Positions 43,438 through 53,831 are shown, counted from the first letter of the stretch. The stretch: DNA of 64,000 nucleotides from Gemmatimonadota bacterium (GCA_020344215.1 CP070815.1:2323758-2387757), one strand, 5' to 3'. Numbers and translations are program-made. The notes: a model not told the origin generated them from the sequence alone.

Positions 43438-44736
43438 TCAGGTAAGAAGCTTCCGGTCCTTGGCGGCGTAGATAAGATCGTCTTGGAACTGCGGGTCGGC
43501 AATCTCGATCAGGGCTTCCGCCCGCTCGCGGAGGTTAAGTCCGAATAGGTTGGCGACGCCGTGCTCGGTGACCAGGTAATGCACGTCGGCGCGGCTGGTG
43601 ACGACACCGGCGCCCTGTTTGAGGAAGGGCACGATGCGTGACACTTGGCCACTCTTGGCAGTCGCCGGGAGTGCGATGATCGGACGGCCGCCCTTCGACT
43701 TCGCGGCGCCGCGGATGAAGTCCACCTGTCCGCCGAACCCGGAGTAGATATAGGGCCCGATCGAGTCGGAGCATACCTGTCCGGTGAGGTCGACCTCGAT
43801 GGCCGAGTTGACGGCCACCATGTTCTCGTTCTGACTGACGATGAACGGGTCGTTCACGTAGTCGACCGGGTGCGCTTCGATCAGTGGGTTGTTGTCGAGG
43901 AAGTCGTAGAGCTCACCGCTGCCCAGCGCGAAGGTGAGGATCACCTTGCCCTGGTGCAGGTTCTTCTTGGTGCCGGTGACGACTCCCCGCTGGATCGCAC
44001 GCATACCGCCGTCGGAGATCATCTCGGTGTGGACACCGAGCTCGAGGTTGCCCTCCAACGACTCCCAGACCGAGTCGGGAATACCACCGATTCCCATCTG
44101 CACCGTGGAGCCGGGCTTGATAAGGGGAGCGACGTTACTGGCGATGGCCTTCTCCACGTCGGTGGCGGGCTTGGGCTCGAGCTCGGGTAGCGGCTCGGTG
44201 TACTCGACGATGGCGTTGACGCGGTTCACGTGGATGAAGGAATCGCCGAGCACGCGGGGCATCTTCTCGTTGACCTGCACGATAACCGTCTTCGCCACCT
44301 GGCAGGCGGCGATCGAGGCCAGCGTCTCGACGCCGAAGCTCATGAAGCCGTGCTCGTCGGGCGGCGAGCACTGGACCATGGCCACGTCGAGCGCGACGAT
44401 GCTCTCGCGAAAGAGGCGTGGGATCTGGTTGAGGAAGATCGGCACGTAATCGCCGCGGCCCTCGTTCACCGCCTGGCGGTCGGCGGGCCCCACGAACAGC
44501 GAGTTGTGCCTGAAGCTCGCCTCCATCCCCGGCTGCGAGAGCGGGTCCTGGCCGACCAGCAGCACGTGGTTCAGCTGAACGTTCTCGAGCTCGTCCTTGC
44601 GCTCTGCCAGGGCGCGGACGAGTGCTTGGGGGATCGCCGCGTTGCCGGCGTAATACACGCAATCGCCACTCTCGATCTTCTGGACGGCGTCGGCCGGGCT
44701 CTGCAGCTTCGATCTATAGTCATCTAGCCAGTTCAT
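43438..44736 (-). CDS. Acetyl-CoA hydrolase/CoA-transferase family protein
   Basis: 432 aa, class I CoA-transferase fold with two homologous halves. N-terminal IESGDCVYYAGNAAIPQALV, middle IASNVAPLIKPGSTVQMGIGGIPD and the region AVNSAIEVDLTGQVCSDSIG, whose Glu is the expected acyl-enzyme nucleophile, then YSGFGGQVDFIRGA. It is close to 4-hydroxybutyrate CoA-transferase and succinyl-CoA:acetate transferase. It would interchange CoA between short acyl groups, completing ATP-yielding or acid-releasing steps after 2-oxoacid oxidation. It starts 7 nt after the alanine-dehydrogenase-like gene, so they are one operon. Confidence 0.9.
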   Translation of the reverse strand: MNWLDDYRSKLQSPADAVQKIESGDCVYYAGNAAIPQALVRALAERKDELENVQLNHVLLVGQDPLSQPGMEASFRHNSLFVGPADRQAVNEGRGDYVPIFLNQIPRLFRESIVALDVAMVQCSPPDEHGFMSFGVETLASIAACQVAKTVIVQVNEKMPRVLGDSFIHVNRVNAIVEYTEPLPELEPKPATDVEKAIASNVAPLIKPGSTVQMGIGGIPDSVWESLEGNLELGVHTEMISDGGMRAIQRGVVTGTKKNLHQGKVILTFALGSGELYDFLDNNPLIEAHPVDYVNDPFIVSQNENMVAVNSAIEVDLTGQVCSDSIGPYIYSGFGGQVDFIRGAAKSKGGRPIIALPATAKSGQVSRIVPFLKQGAGVVTSRADVHYLVTEHGVANLFGLNLRERAEALIEIADPQFQDDLIYAAKDRKLLT

Positions 44737-44743
44737 CTCACCC

Positions 44744-45868
44744 TCACCCCTGGCCGACGAGATCGGGCAGCGACGCCGTCGGTATGCCCAGTGTGGCGCC
44801 CACCTTCTCGTTTACCAGCTGCCCGTCGTACATGTAAACACCCGCCCCCAGGCCTCGGTCGTCGCGCAACGCACCGGCAACACCTTTGCGCGTCAGGTTC
44901 CTGAGTGTGGGCAGGAGCGCGTTGGCTAAAGCCCGTGAGGCGGTCCGCGCGATGTTGGCGGTCATGTTGGGGACGCAGTAGTGGACGACCTCGTGGACCA
45001 CGAAGGTGGGGTCGTCGAGCGTGGTAGGCCGGCTGGTTTCCACACAGCCGCCCTGGTCGATGGAGAGATCGAGAATCACGCTTCCCGGCTTCATCGCCTT
45101 CACCATGTCCTCGGTGACGAGGATCGGTGAGTGCGCGCCGGGGATCAGGACGGCCCCGATCAAGACGTCGGCGATCGACGTGAACCGCTCCAATTGCGCC
45201 ATCCCGGCGACCACGGTGACTATCTGACCGGAGAATTCCCTGCTCAAAGCCCTGAGCTTCGTTAGGTCCTCGTCAATAACGATCACGTGGGCACCGCTAG
45301 CCAGGGCATGCCGCGCCGCAGTGTAGCCCACGGACCCGGCTCCCAGAATGAGGACGGTGGGCGGTGCGACACCGGGGACGTTCCCCAGCAAGATGCCGCG
45401 GCCGCCCGGCTGGTTCTGGAGGTAGTGCGCGGCGATGTGGACCGCCATCTGCCCGGCCATCTCGCTCATCGGTGCCAGGATCGGATGATCGCCGTGCTCA
45501 TCTTGGATGATCTCGTAGCCGATGAGCGTCGCCTTGAGACTCATCAGCCGCTCGATGTGCTCACGTGGGGCGACGGCGAGGTGGTGAAAGGCGCAAATGA
45601 TCAGGCCAGGCTTCAGAAGATCGAACTCCTCCCTCGAGAGAACGCCGACCCGGCAGACGATGTCGGCTCGCTTATACGCTTCCTCGTTGTTGTAGACGAT
45701 CTGGGCGCCGGCGGCCTCGAACGCGCTGTCCGGGAATCTCGCAGTCAGCCCGGCCCCCTGCTCGACCAACACGGTGTGGCCGTAGCGGCTGAGCCGGGAC
45801 ACCGCATAAGGGGAAAGCCCCACCCGGTGTTCCAGGCGATGGGTCTCTCGCGGTACGCCGATAAACAT
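44744..45868 (-). CDS. ald: Alanine dehydrogenase/PNT-family protein lacking a substrate lysine
   Basis: 374 aa, full length. N-terminal MFIGVPRETHRLEHRVGLSP contains the conserved Arg15; GAGSVG is the NAD loop, AFHHLA carries the active-site His, and DQGGCVETSRPTT plus YCVPNMTANIARTAS are family blocks. However, the KVKEP motif that supplies Lys75 for pyruvate binding in characterised alanine dehydrogenases is replaced by RVGVLSRE. The enzyme may have altered substrate use. It is the first gene of the operon with the CoA-transferase; 133 bp separate it from the 2-oxoacid oxidoreductase operon. Confidence 0.82.
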   Translation of the reverse strand: MFIGVPRETHRLEHRVGLSPYAVSRLSRYGHTVLVEQGAGLTARFPDSAFEAAGAQIVYNNEEAYKRADIVCRVGVLSREEFDLLKPGLIICAFHHLAVAPREHIERLMSLKATLIGYEIIQDEHGDHPILAPMSEMAGQMAVHIAAHYLQNQPGGRGILLGNVPGVAPPTVLILGAGSVGYTAARHALASGAHVIVIDEDLTKLRALSREFSGQIVTVVAGMAQLERFTSIADVLIGAVLIPGAHSPILVTEDMVKAMKPGSVILDLSIDQGGCVETSRPTTLDDPTFVVHEVVHYCVPNMTANIARTASRALANALLPTLRNLTRKGVAGALRDDRGLGAGVYMYDGQLVNEKVGATLGIPTASLPDLVGQG

Positions 45869-46001
45869 TCCAGTGCCTCCGTCAGGCTGGCGCAGCTAGT
45901 GCAGCAGCCGGCCGCCGGGTGTGTCCCCGGCCGCCGGCCGGATGGGTGCCGGACGCCGCAACGGCTGTCCGGCTCGTGAAGAGATGGTAGCCAGGGCCTC
46001 C

Positions 46002-47438
46002 TCAGGCTCCGGCCCCATTCGTCGCCTCCTCGTACGCCTTACCGCCCCACTCGAAGGCCTGCTCGTTGAGGGCGAGCAAGGCGCACTGGTCCTTGAGCGC
46101 CTCACGCATGGTGCTCAAGAAGCTCTCTTTCGGGAAGAGCTCGGTCGCCGCCTGCATTGCGCCCAGCGCTACGACGTTCTTCACCATCACCTTGCCGAGG
46201 TCGCTGGCGATCTGAGCGCACGGCACCCCGACCATCTTGATGCTGGGGTCCAGTTCCGGCGGATTGGGGATCACCGAGCTGTCGTAGATGACGATCCCCC
46301 CGGGCTGCACGTCGGGACCGAACTTCTCCAGGCTGGGGGGATTGAACGCCACGAGGATGTGAGGCTCCGGCGATGCCGGCGACAGCACTTCTTGGGTGGC
46401 GATGTGGACGTCGGCGTATGAGGTACCACCTCGCGACTCGGGGCCGTAGCTCGGGATATGGGTGGAATCGAATCCTTCGTTGATCGCGGTGCGCGTTGTC
46501 AGCAGGGCGATGGTCTGCGCACCATCTCCACCGGCACCGGCGAACTTGATTGAGACATCCTTCTCCTTGATGTGAGACGGAAACCCCTTTCCGAAACGAT
46601 GGGCTGGCTCGCTCGAGCTGCCGATTACCTCCACCACGCTTTCGGCGTCGAACTTGGGCTTGCTCATCTCGAACCACGGTTCGGTCTCTTCATCCTTCTT
46701 GACGCCCAGCGGGAAGACCGGAACCATGTTCTCCTTCACCCACTGCTCCGCCTCATTCGGGGTCAGCTTCAAGTGCGTGGGGCACTCGGAGAGGATCTCG
46801 ACGAACGCCAGTCCCCTCTTTTCGACCTGCAGCTGCAGCGCCTTCTTGATCGCTTTCTTGGCTCTCGTTCGCTGTTTGTTGTCGAACAGGGCACAGCGCT
46901 CGACGTAGACCGGGCCGTCGAGCTGGCCGATGGTCTCCGCCATCTTGATCGGTTCCCCCATCAGCCGGTTGCGCCCCGTGGGTGACGTGGTGGTACGCTG
47001 CTCCATGAGCGTGGTCGGCGCCAGCTGACCACCCGTCATCCCGTAGATAGCGTTGTTGACGAATATGAACGTCATGGGCAAGCCCAACTGGGTGGCCTGG
47101 ATGATCTCGGCGAGGCCGATGGCGGCGAGGTCGCCGTCGCCCTGGTAGCTGACGACGATCGCTTCCGGATTGGCCATCTTGTGGCCGACGGCGACGGCGG
47201 GCGCGCGCCCGTGGGCCGCCTGGGAGTTGCCCACGTCGAGGTAGTAGTACATGAATACGGCGCAGCCGACAGGCGAGATGGCCACCGTCCGGTCCTGAAC
47301 TCCCAGCTCGTCGATCGCCTCACCCAGGTACTTGTGGATCAGTCCGTGGCCGCACCCGGGGCAGTAGTGGGTGCTGTGACCCTTCAAGCCCTCACCGTGA
47401 GCGTGTCGCTCGAACCTTTCGTAGAAGACGCTGCTCAT
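46002..47438 (-). CDS. 2-oxoacid:ferredoxin oxidoreductase beta-gamma fusion
   Basis: 478 aa from ATG 47438 (MSSVFYERFERHAHGEGLKG), one nt after the stop of the partner gene. The beta domain (1-~290) binds thiamine diphosphate: HYCPGCGHGLIHK, GDGDLAAIGLAEI and NNAIYGMTGGQ. The gamma domain follows (SIKFAGAGGDGAQTIALL, SYGPESRGGTSYADVHI). With the delta-alpha polypeptide it makes the complete complex that oxidatively decarboxylates a 2-oxoacid to acyl-CoA and reduces ferredoxin. Sequence blocks favour the VOR/KOR branch (branched 2-oxoacid or 2-oxoglutarate) over pyruvate. Confidence 0.9.
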   Translation of the reverse strand: MSSVFYERFERHAHGEGLKGHSTHYCPGCGHGLIHKYLGEAIDELGVQDRTVAISPVGCAVFMYYYLDVGNSQAAHGRAPAVAVGHKMANPEAIVVSYQGDGDLAAIGLAEIIQATQLGLPMTFIFVNNAIYGMTGGQLAPTTLMEQRTTTSPTGRNRLMGEPIKMAETIGQLDGPVYVERCALFDNKQRTRAKKAIKKALQLQVEKRGLAFVEILSECPTHLKLTPNEAEQWVKENMVPVFPLGVKKDEETEPWFEMSKPKFDAESVVEVIGSSSEPAHRFGKGFPSHIKEKDVSIKFAGAGGDGAQTIALLTTRTAINEGFDSTHIPSYGPESRGGTSYADVHIATQEVLSPASPEPHILVAFNPPSLEKFGPDVQPGGIVIYDSSVIPNPPELDPSIKMVGVPCAQIASDLGKVMVKNVVALGAMQAATELFPKESFLSTMREALKDQCALLALNEQAFEWGGKAYEEATNGAGA

Positions 47439-47439
47439 T

Positions 47440-48840
47440 CTATTCCCCCGCCAGTGCGGTGATCTTCTCCACGATCTCGTGCTGCTGGGGCAGCACGCCG
47501 CCGAAGTGACGCAGCCGGTCGATCGGCGGCATGGCCGCAATCCCCGCATGGCTGGCTGCCAGGCGCAGCTCGTCCTCCAGCTGGCCGGCGCCCGCCTCGA
47601 CCATGATGAGGCCGCTGGCCCGCTCGATGACCGGTAGGAGCGCGTCGATCGGGAACGGCCACAGGGTGATGGGCCGGAAGAGCCCCACTTTGATCCCCCG
47701 GTCGCGCAGCACCTGAATCGCACCCTCGGCCATGCGTGCCGGCGTGTTGCAGGCGACGATGACCCAATCGGCGTCGTCACAGCGGAAAAGCTCGGCCCGC
47801 TGCTCGTTCTGGGTCAGCCGGTCGTACTTCTCGTTCAGGTGGACGTTATGGGCCTCGAGGTCGGGTTCGATCAGGAGGATGGAAGTGTGCAGGTTGCCCC
47901 GGTGCATCTCATCGCCGTATACCGCCCAGTCGGGAAGGCCGGGCTTGACCATGTAGCTGGGCAACCTCACTCGCCCGGTCATCTGCCCGAGGAAGCCATC
48001 GCTCACTAGTACGACCGGATTGCGGTACTCGAAGGCCAGGTCGAAAGCCACCATCGTCAGGTCGAGCATCTCCTGTGGCGTGGAGGGGGCGAGCACCGGC
48101 GCATGGGTGTTGCCGTGGCCCAGGCCGCGGCACGCCAGTTTTATGTCGCCCTGCTCCGGCCCGATGTTGCCCAGACCGGGTCCGCCGCGCATAACGTTGA
48201 AGAAGACCCCGGGGATCTCGGCCCCGATCATGTAGGAGATGCCCTCCAGCATCAGGCTGAAGCCCGGCGACGATGTGAAGGTCATGCAGCGCCTGCCGGC
48301 ACCGCCGCACCCGTACATCATGTTGACCGTCGCCACCTCGCTCACCGCCTGGAGGAAGACGCCGTCCAGCTGCGGCAACAGCCTGGCCAGCAGCTCCGCG
48401 CCCTCGGTGGAGGGGGTGATCGGGTAGCCGAAGAAGTGACGGCACCCGGCCAGCAGAGCGCCGACGGCGGAAGCGTGGTTGCCCTTGAGGATCATCGGCT
48501 CGAGCTCCGGCAGGGGCACCCTTTCGTCAGGGATCGTCACCGGCGTCGGTGCCGCAGTCTTTCTTGCCCCGAAGAGCATCTCCGGATCCAGCGGCTCGAA
48601 GTCGACTTCGGTAGGAGTAGCCATGAGGCCGTAAGGCTCCGGACAGGCGCTGAGGCACAGGCCGCAGCCGTTGCAGACCTCCAGGTCCAACACGACGGGG
48701 GTGTAGCCCGTGGCCGGGTTGATCTCTGTGCCCATCGCGATGCAGTGCTTCGGGCAGGAGCTTATGCAGCGTCCGCAAGCCTTGCAGAACTCTGGGAAGA
48801 GGAACGGTTTGGGTCTGTCCTTGGTCTTCGTGCTTGCCAT
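47440..48840 (-). CDS. 2-oxoacid:ferredoxin oxidoreductase delta-alpha fusion
   Basis: 466 aa from ATG 48840; a TTG 24 nt upstream is possible, and no ribosome site is clear. The N-terminal ~75 residues are a 2x[4Fe-4S] ferredoxin (FCKACGRCISSCP and CNGCGLCLSACP), the delta subunit. The alpha subunit begins near residue 110 with LKGNHASAVGALLAGCRHFFGYPITPSTE and continues with SEVATVNMMYGCGGAGRR, FNVMRGGPGLGNIGPEQGD and VIVACNTPARMAEGAIQ. Fusion of four ancestral subunits into two polypeptides is complete here. The GATCAGT-type repeat lies just upstream. Confidence 0.9.
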   Translation of the reverse strand: MASTKTKDRPKPFLFPEFCKACGRCISSCPKHCIAMGTEINPATGYTPVVLDLEVCNGCGLCLSACPEPYGLMATPTEVDFEPLDPEMLFGARKTAAPTPVTIPDERVPLPELEPMILKGNHASAVGALLAGCRHFFGYPITPSTEGAELLARLLPQLDGVFLQAVSEVATVNMMYGCGGAGRRCMTFTSSPGFSLMLEGISYMIGAEIPGVFFNVMRGGPGLGNIGPEQGDIKLACRGLGHGNTHAPVLAPSTPQEMLDLTMVAFDLAFEYRNPVVLVSDGFLGQMTGRVRLPSYMVKPGLPDWAVYGDEMHRGNLHTSILLIEPDLEAHNVHLNEKYDRLTQNEQRAELFRCDDADWVIVACNTPARMAEGAIQVLRDRGIKVGLFRPITLWPFPIDALLPVIERASGLIMVEAGAGQLEDELRLAASHAGIAAMPPIDRLRHFGGVLPQQHEIVEKITALAGE

Positions 48841-48903
48841 AGGCTTGGGAGGTTGAACGCCCAATCTAAAAACTTCGAAGGACGAAAGAGTGATCGGCTG
48901 ACG

Positions 48904-48988
48904 GTGATCAGTGATCAGTTATCGGTGATCAGTAATCTCGAGATTTAAACATACAACATCTCCGGTTACTGATCACTGATTACTGATC
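48904..48988. repeat. GATCAGTRATCAGT-type inverted/tandem repeat
   Basis: The 19-nt block ATCAGTGATCAGTTATCGG at 48907-48925 is inverted at 48962-48980 with two mismatches, and GATCAGTAATC at 48927-48937 is exactly inverted at 48978-48988. The two pairings cross, so both cannot form in a simple hairpin. It lies in the 184 bp between the oxidoreductase start and the glutamate dehydrogenase 3' end. Confidence 0.65.
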
Positions 48989-49024
48989 TCCGGGCTGCCC
49001 GTGAACCGAGTGTTGCCAAGCAGG

Positions 49025-50401
<1,377 letters not shown>

Positions 50402-50555
50402 GGCTCCTTCGATCCCTTGGATGCGGGTGCCTTCTCCTGTACGGCCCGAGCAACCGGCTGACCCCCACTGCGAGAGCATCTTCCAGGCCCCTGCGGTCCG
50501 GTCTGTGTAGTGTTAGGCGGCACAAGCACTTAAGTCATCGAGCCGGTGCGCCTTG

Positions 50556-50572
50556 GCCCCCCGGTAGGGGGC
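50556..50572. other. GC hairpin upstream of glutamate dehydrogenase
   Basis: GCCCCC (50556-50561) and GGGGGC (50567-50572) pair around CGGTA. It sits 155 bp upstream of the gdh start within the 50402-51008 non-coding region. It may be an operator or part of a leader; nothing decides. Confidence 0.3.
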
Positions 50573-50819
50573 AGAATGTCACAGCGAGGGAAAAGTAGGA
50601 ACACTTGAACGGGGGGCACAAGTCTGTGTCGGGGGTTGTAATCAACGCTGAGAATGGCCTCCGATCCGGCGTAATACAACCTACATCGGATCGTTTGCAG
50701 AGAGGGGTTTGCCGGGGTATCTTTTAATGGGGCTTATTTAAGCACAACCGGCGCAGTGTCGAGCGGCCGTGCCGTACGACGAGCCACGGGGGGGTGCTTA
50801 GCCTCTGGCAACTGTGTTG

Positions 50820-50967
50820 TTCCCGCGTTAGAGGCGCGGGAATCCCGTCGTCAAGCCGGGTGGGCGACACCGATTGTAGAGAGTGTGTACCGCCCGGAGC
50901 CGATAGTCACGTCTGTGGTCCCATTGCCGGTCAAGAGACACGTACCCACTCGCGCTATGGGACCGGC
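50820..50967 (+). promoter_or_regulatory. Structured leader upstream of the KamA-type gene
   Basis: TTCCCGCG (50820-50827)/CGCGGGAA (50835-50842) is a perfect 8-bp hairpin with a 7-nt loop. Further down GGTCCCAT (50917-50924) pairs exactly with ATGGGACC (50957-50964), while GCCGGTC (50926-50932) pairs exactly with GACCGGC (50961-50967). The last two share GACC, so they are mutually exclusive. The structure ends 41 nt before ATG 51009. It matches no riboswitch I recognise. Confidence 0.4.
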
Positions 50968-51008
50968 GCTCAAATATAGTCGCCAGACGTTCGGGGATGG
51001 AGGTCTGG

Positions 51009-52409
51009 ATGTTGTACGGAACCCTGATGGAACGGAGGATCGCTAACGCCCGAGCCGGCGCGCGCAAGTATCGCGTCTACACGCGGAAGGACATTGGAAC
51101 GCTACCGCAGCTACAGCGGCTGTCGGTGACCGATCGTGTGGCCATGGAGGCAGTGGCAGCGGTTCTTCCGTTCCGGGTGAACCACTATGTGGTGGAGGAC
51201 CTGATCGATTGGTCCAACGTTCCCGACGATCCGATATATCAGCTGACGTTCCCGCAGCCGGGTATGCTGCGGCGGCGGGACTTCGCGCGGATGTTCCGAA
51301 TGATTCGCCGGGATGCGCCGGAGAGGGAAGTCAGGGCTGCGGCGCGGGCGATCCAGTACTCGATGAACCCGCACCCGGCGGGGCAGCTGGATCTGAATGT
51401 CCCGGTACTGGATGACGAGCCGTTACCGGGAGTGCAGCACAAGTACCGCGAGACGGTGCTGATATTTCCGGCAGCAGGTCAGACCTGCCATGCTTATTGC
51501 ACGTACTGTTTCCGCTGGGCCCAGTTCGTCGGTATCGAGGAGCTGAAGTTCGCGAGCCGGGAGGCCGACGCGTGGCAGCGCTACCTGAAGGCGCATCCGG
51601 AAGTGACGAGCGTTCTGCTCACCGGCGGCGACCCGATGATCATGAAGGCGGCGGTGCTGCGGCGTTACATCGAGCCGCTGCTGGCCCCGTCACTGAGTCA
51701 CATTTCGAGTATCCGCATCGGCAGCAAGGCGCCGGCCTATTGGCCTTACCGATTCGTGACAGACGAGGACGCCGATGAAATACTGTCGCTGTTCGAGGAA
51801 GTCCGGCAGGCGGGCCGGCATCTGGCGTTGATGGCCCACTACAGTCACCCGCGGGAGCTGGGGACACCGATCGCCGAGCTGGCCGTGCGCAGGATTCGCG
51901 ACACGGGGGCGGCCGTCCGCTGCCAGGCGCCGCTTGTTCGTCATGTGAACGACTCGGCCGACGCCTGGGCGCAGCTCTGGCGGCGCCAGGTCCGCTTGGG
52001 CGCGATCCCCTACTATATGTTCGTCGAGCGGGACACCGGCCCGCGGGACTATTTCTCGGTGTCGCTGGCCCGGGCGCTCAAGATCTTCAACGACGCTTAC
52101 CGCCAGGTCTCGGGTCTAGGCAGGACCGTTCGGGGTCCGAGCATGTCGGCGACGGCGGGCAAAGTGGTGGTCGAAGGTGTGGCATTGGTGGGCGGCCAGA
52201 GGGTGTTCGTACTGAAATTCCTCCAGGCGCGGAACCCCGAGTGGGTCGGGAGGCCGTTCTTCGCCAAGTTCGACGAGCAGGCGACGTGGCTCGACGATCT
52301 CGAGCCCGCTTCGGGGGCGAAGGAGTTCTTCTTCGAGGCGGGGCTGCGGGAGCTCGCTGCGCGCCGAGCGTCCGGCTGGGCGGAGCGGGAGGCGGGGTTC
52401 ACTGCTTAG
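51009..52409 (+). CDS. KamA-family radical SAM aminomutase-like protein
   Basis: 466 aa. Of three close in-frame ATGs I choose 51009, which has GGAGG 5 nt upstream (50999-51003). The CHAYCTYCFRW motif gives Cys160, Cys164 and Cys167 for the [4Fe-4S] cluster. LLTGGDPMIM resembles the GGD-type SAM-binding block, and SATAGKVVVEG carries a lysine aligned with the PLP-binding GGGGK of lysine 2,3-aminomutase. The zinc-binding C-terminal cysteines of classical KamA are not apparent. Probable activity is amino-group migration on lysine or a related amino acid; the identity of the substrate is open. Its neighbours (GDH, 2-oxoacid oxidoreductase, CoA-transferase) fit amino-acid oxidation. Confidence 0.85.
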   Translation: MLYGTLMERRIANARAGARKYRVYTRKDIGTLPQLQRLSVTDRVAMEAVAAVLPFRVNHYVVEDLIDWSNVPDDPIYQLTFPQPGMLRRRDFARMFRMIRRDAPEREVRAAARAIQYSMNPHPAGQLDLNVPVLDDEPLPGVQHKYRETVLIFPAAGQTCHAYCTYCFRWAQFVGIEELKFASREADAWQRYLKAHPEVTSVLLTGGDPMIMKAAVLRRYIEPLLAPSLSHISSIRIGSKAPAYWPYRFVTDEDADEILSLFEEVRQAGRHLALMAHYSHPRELGTPIAELAVRRIRDTGAAVRCQAPLVRHVNDSADAWAQLWRRQVRLGAIPYYMFVERDTGPRDYFSVSLARALKIFNDAYRQVSGLGRTVRGPSMSATAGKVVVEGVALVGGQRVFVLKFLQARNPEWVGRPFFAKFDEQATWLDDLEPASGAKEFFFEAGLRELAARRASGWAEREAGFTA

Positions 52410-52532
52410 GTGGGAATTCCCAACCCACTCAACACTTCTTCAGCTCACAATTCTACTGCTGCCTGTCGGCGGAGGTGGTCCTTCCCGCCGGGGCTGGGGC
52501 TGATATAAGTTGTCGGCTCGATTCCAGCGTGT

Positions 52533-53831
52533 GTGCAGCAGCAGAGGAGGCCGGAACTGGGCTCGGCTGCGGGCGAGGAAAGGAGGGAGGTCGAACTGGC
52601 ATCGGTGCTGGTGCTCATCGGCACGATGCTGGTCGACATGATCGGGTTCGGCATTGTCCTGCCCTTGCTGCCCTATTATGCGGTGGAGTTCGGCGCGGAC
52701 GACTGGATGGTGGGTCCGCTGGTGGCGTCGTTCTCGGTGGCCCAGCTACTGGCGACGCCCTTCTTGGGGAAGATATCTGATCACTACGGCCGCCGGCCGC
52801 TCATCCTCGCAGGCTTGGCGTTATCCGCTCTCTCCTACGTGCTGTTCGGCCTTGCCACCACGGTGACGGTTCTCTTCGTCTCGCGGATCGTGCAGGGCGC
52901 CTCGGGTGGAACGATCGCGGTGGCTCAGGCCTACGTGGCGGACACGACGGCGCCGGAGCGACGGGCCCAGGTGCTTGGCTGGCTGTCGGCGGCTACCGGC
53001 GCGGCGTTTATGGTCGGACCGGCGATCGGCTCCTGGGCATGGCGCTGGGGCGGTCACACGGCGCCTGGGTTCGTGGCTGCGGCGCTTTGTCTGGTGAACT
53101 TGGCATTGGCCGTGAGGTTCTTGCCGGAGCCGGTTGGGGCGAGGTCGGTCGAGCGTCGCGCCAGCCTGGCCGTGCCTCGTCTGCGGGACGTGTTGCGCGC
53201 GGCGTTGAGTGGACCGCTCGGGCGGATGATCGCGATCTACTTCTTGGGGATCGGGGCGTTCGCGTCGATGACGGCCATCTTCCCGCTGTACCTTGGGGCG
53301 CGCTTCGCTATCGATGAGTCGACGGTGGGCTACGTGTTCGTCTATGTGGGCTCGGTGTCCGTGCTGGTGCGCGGCGTGGCGGTGGGGAAGCTGGTGCGGC
53401 GGTTCGGCGAGCCGCGCGTGTCGCGGTTCGGCGCGGTCATGCTGGGGTTGGGACTGGGCGTCGGCGCGATAGCGGACACATACCTACTCTTGGCCCTGGC
53501 GCTCACCTTGGTCGCCGCAGGGACGGGAACGCTCTTCCCGCCGCTGGCGGCGCTGATCTCCCGCTCCAGCGCGCCGGAGGTGCAGGGTAGCACACTGGGG
53601 ATCAACCAGTTCTTCGGTGGCGTCGCCCGCGTGGTTGGACCGCTGTGGGGTGCGGCGGTCTTCGACGCCTACGGTCCAGGAGCGCCGTTCCTGACTGCCG
53701 CCCTCGTTGTGGCGATTGCCTTCTTGGTCGCGCTTGGGTTGCGGCCTGCGACACAAAGCCAGCGGGCCGCGGCGGCAGGTACTGCGGCCGTCGGAGTGAC
53801 GTCCGCGGGCGAGCGACGCGGCCCGGGTTGA
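52533..53831 (+). CDS. MFS drug/metabolite exporter (TetA-like)
   Basis: 432 aa, about 12 membrane helices. The first helix includes MLVDMIGFGIVLPLLPYY and the loop 2-3 motif GKISDHYGRRPL, the MFS motif A of DHA1-type proton antiporters; GPAIGSWAW lies in helix 5 (motif C-like). The annotated start, GTG 52533, lacks a ribosome site, whereas GGAGGGAGG at 52582-52590 fits a CTG at 52596 or a GTG at 52605, which would remove the ~21-24-residue charged N-terminus. The true start is therefore uncertain. It is separated from the KamA gene by 123 bp. Substrate unknown. Confidence 0.87.
   Translation: MQQQRRPELGSAAGEERREVELASVLVLIGTMLVDMIGFGIVLPLLPYYAVEFGADDWMVGPLVASFSVAQLLATPFLGKISDHYGRRPLILAGLALSALSYVLFGLATTVTVLFVSRIVQGASGGTIAVAQAYVADTTAPERRAQVLGWLSAATGAAFMVGPAIGSWAWRWGGHTAPGFVAAALCLVNLALAVRFLPEPVGARSVERRASLAVPRLRDVLRAALSGPLGRMIAIYFLGIGAFASMTAIFPLYLGARFAIDESTVGYVFVYVGSVSVLVRGVAVGKLVRRFGEPRVSRFGAVMLGLGLGVGAIADTYLLLALALTLVAAGTGTLFPPLAALISRSSAPEVQGSTLGINQFFGGVARVVGPLWGAAVFDAYGPGAPFLTAALVVAIAFLVALGLRPATQSQRAAAAGTAAVGVTSAGERRGPG

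Noticed and set aside
50640..51000. Lysine or cobalamin riboswitch before the KamA-type gene
   Set aside because: TTAGAGGCGCGGGAATC recalls parts of both consensus sequences, but the other obligatory core segments are missing. I list only the stems.
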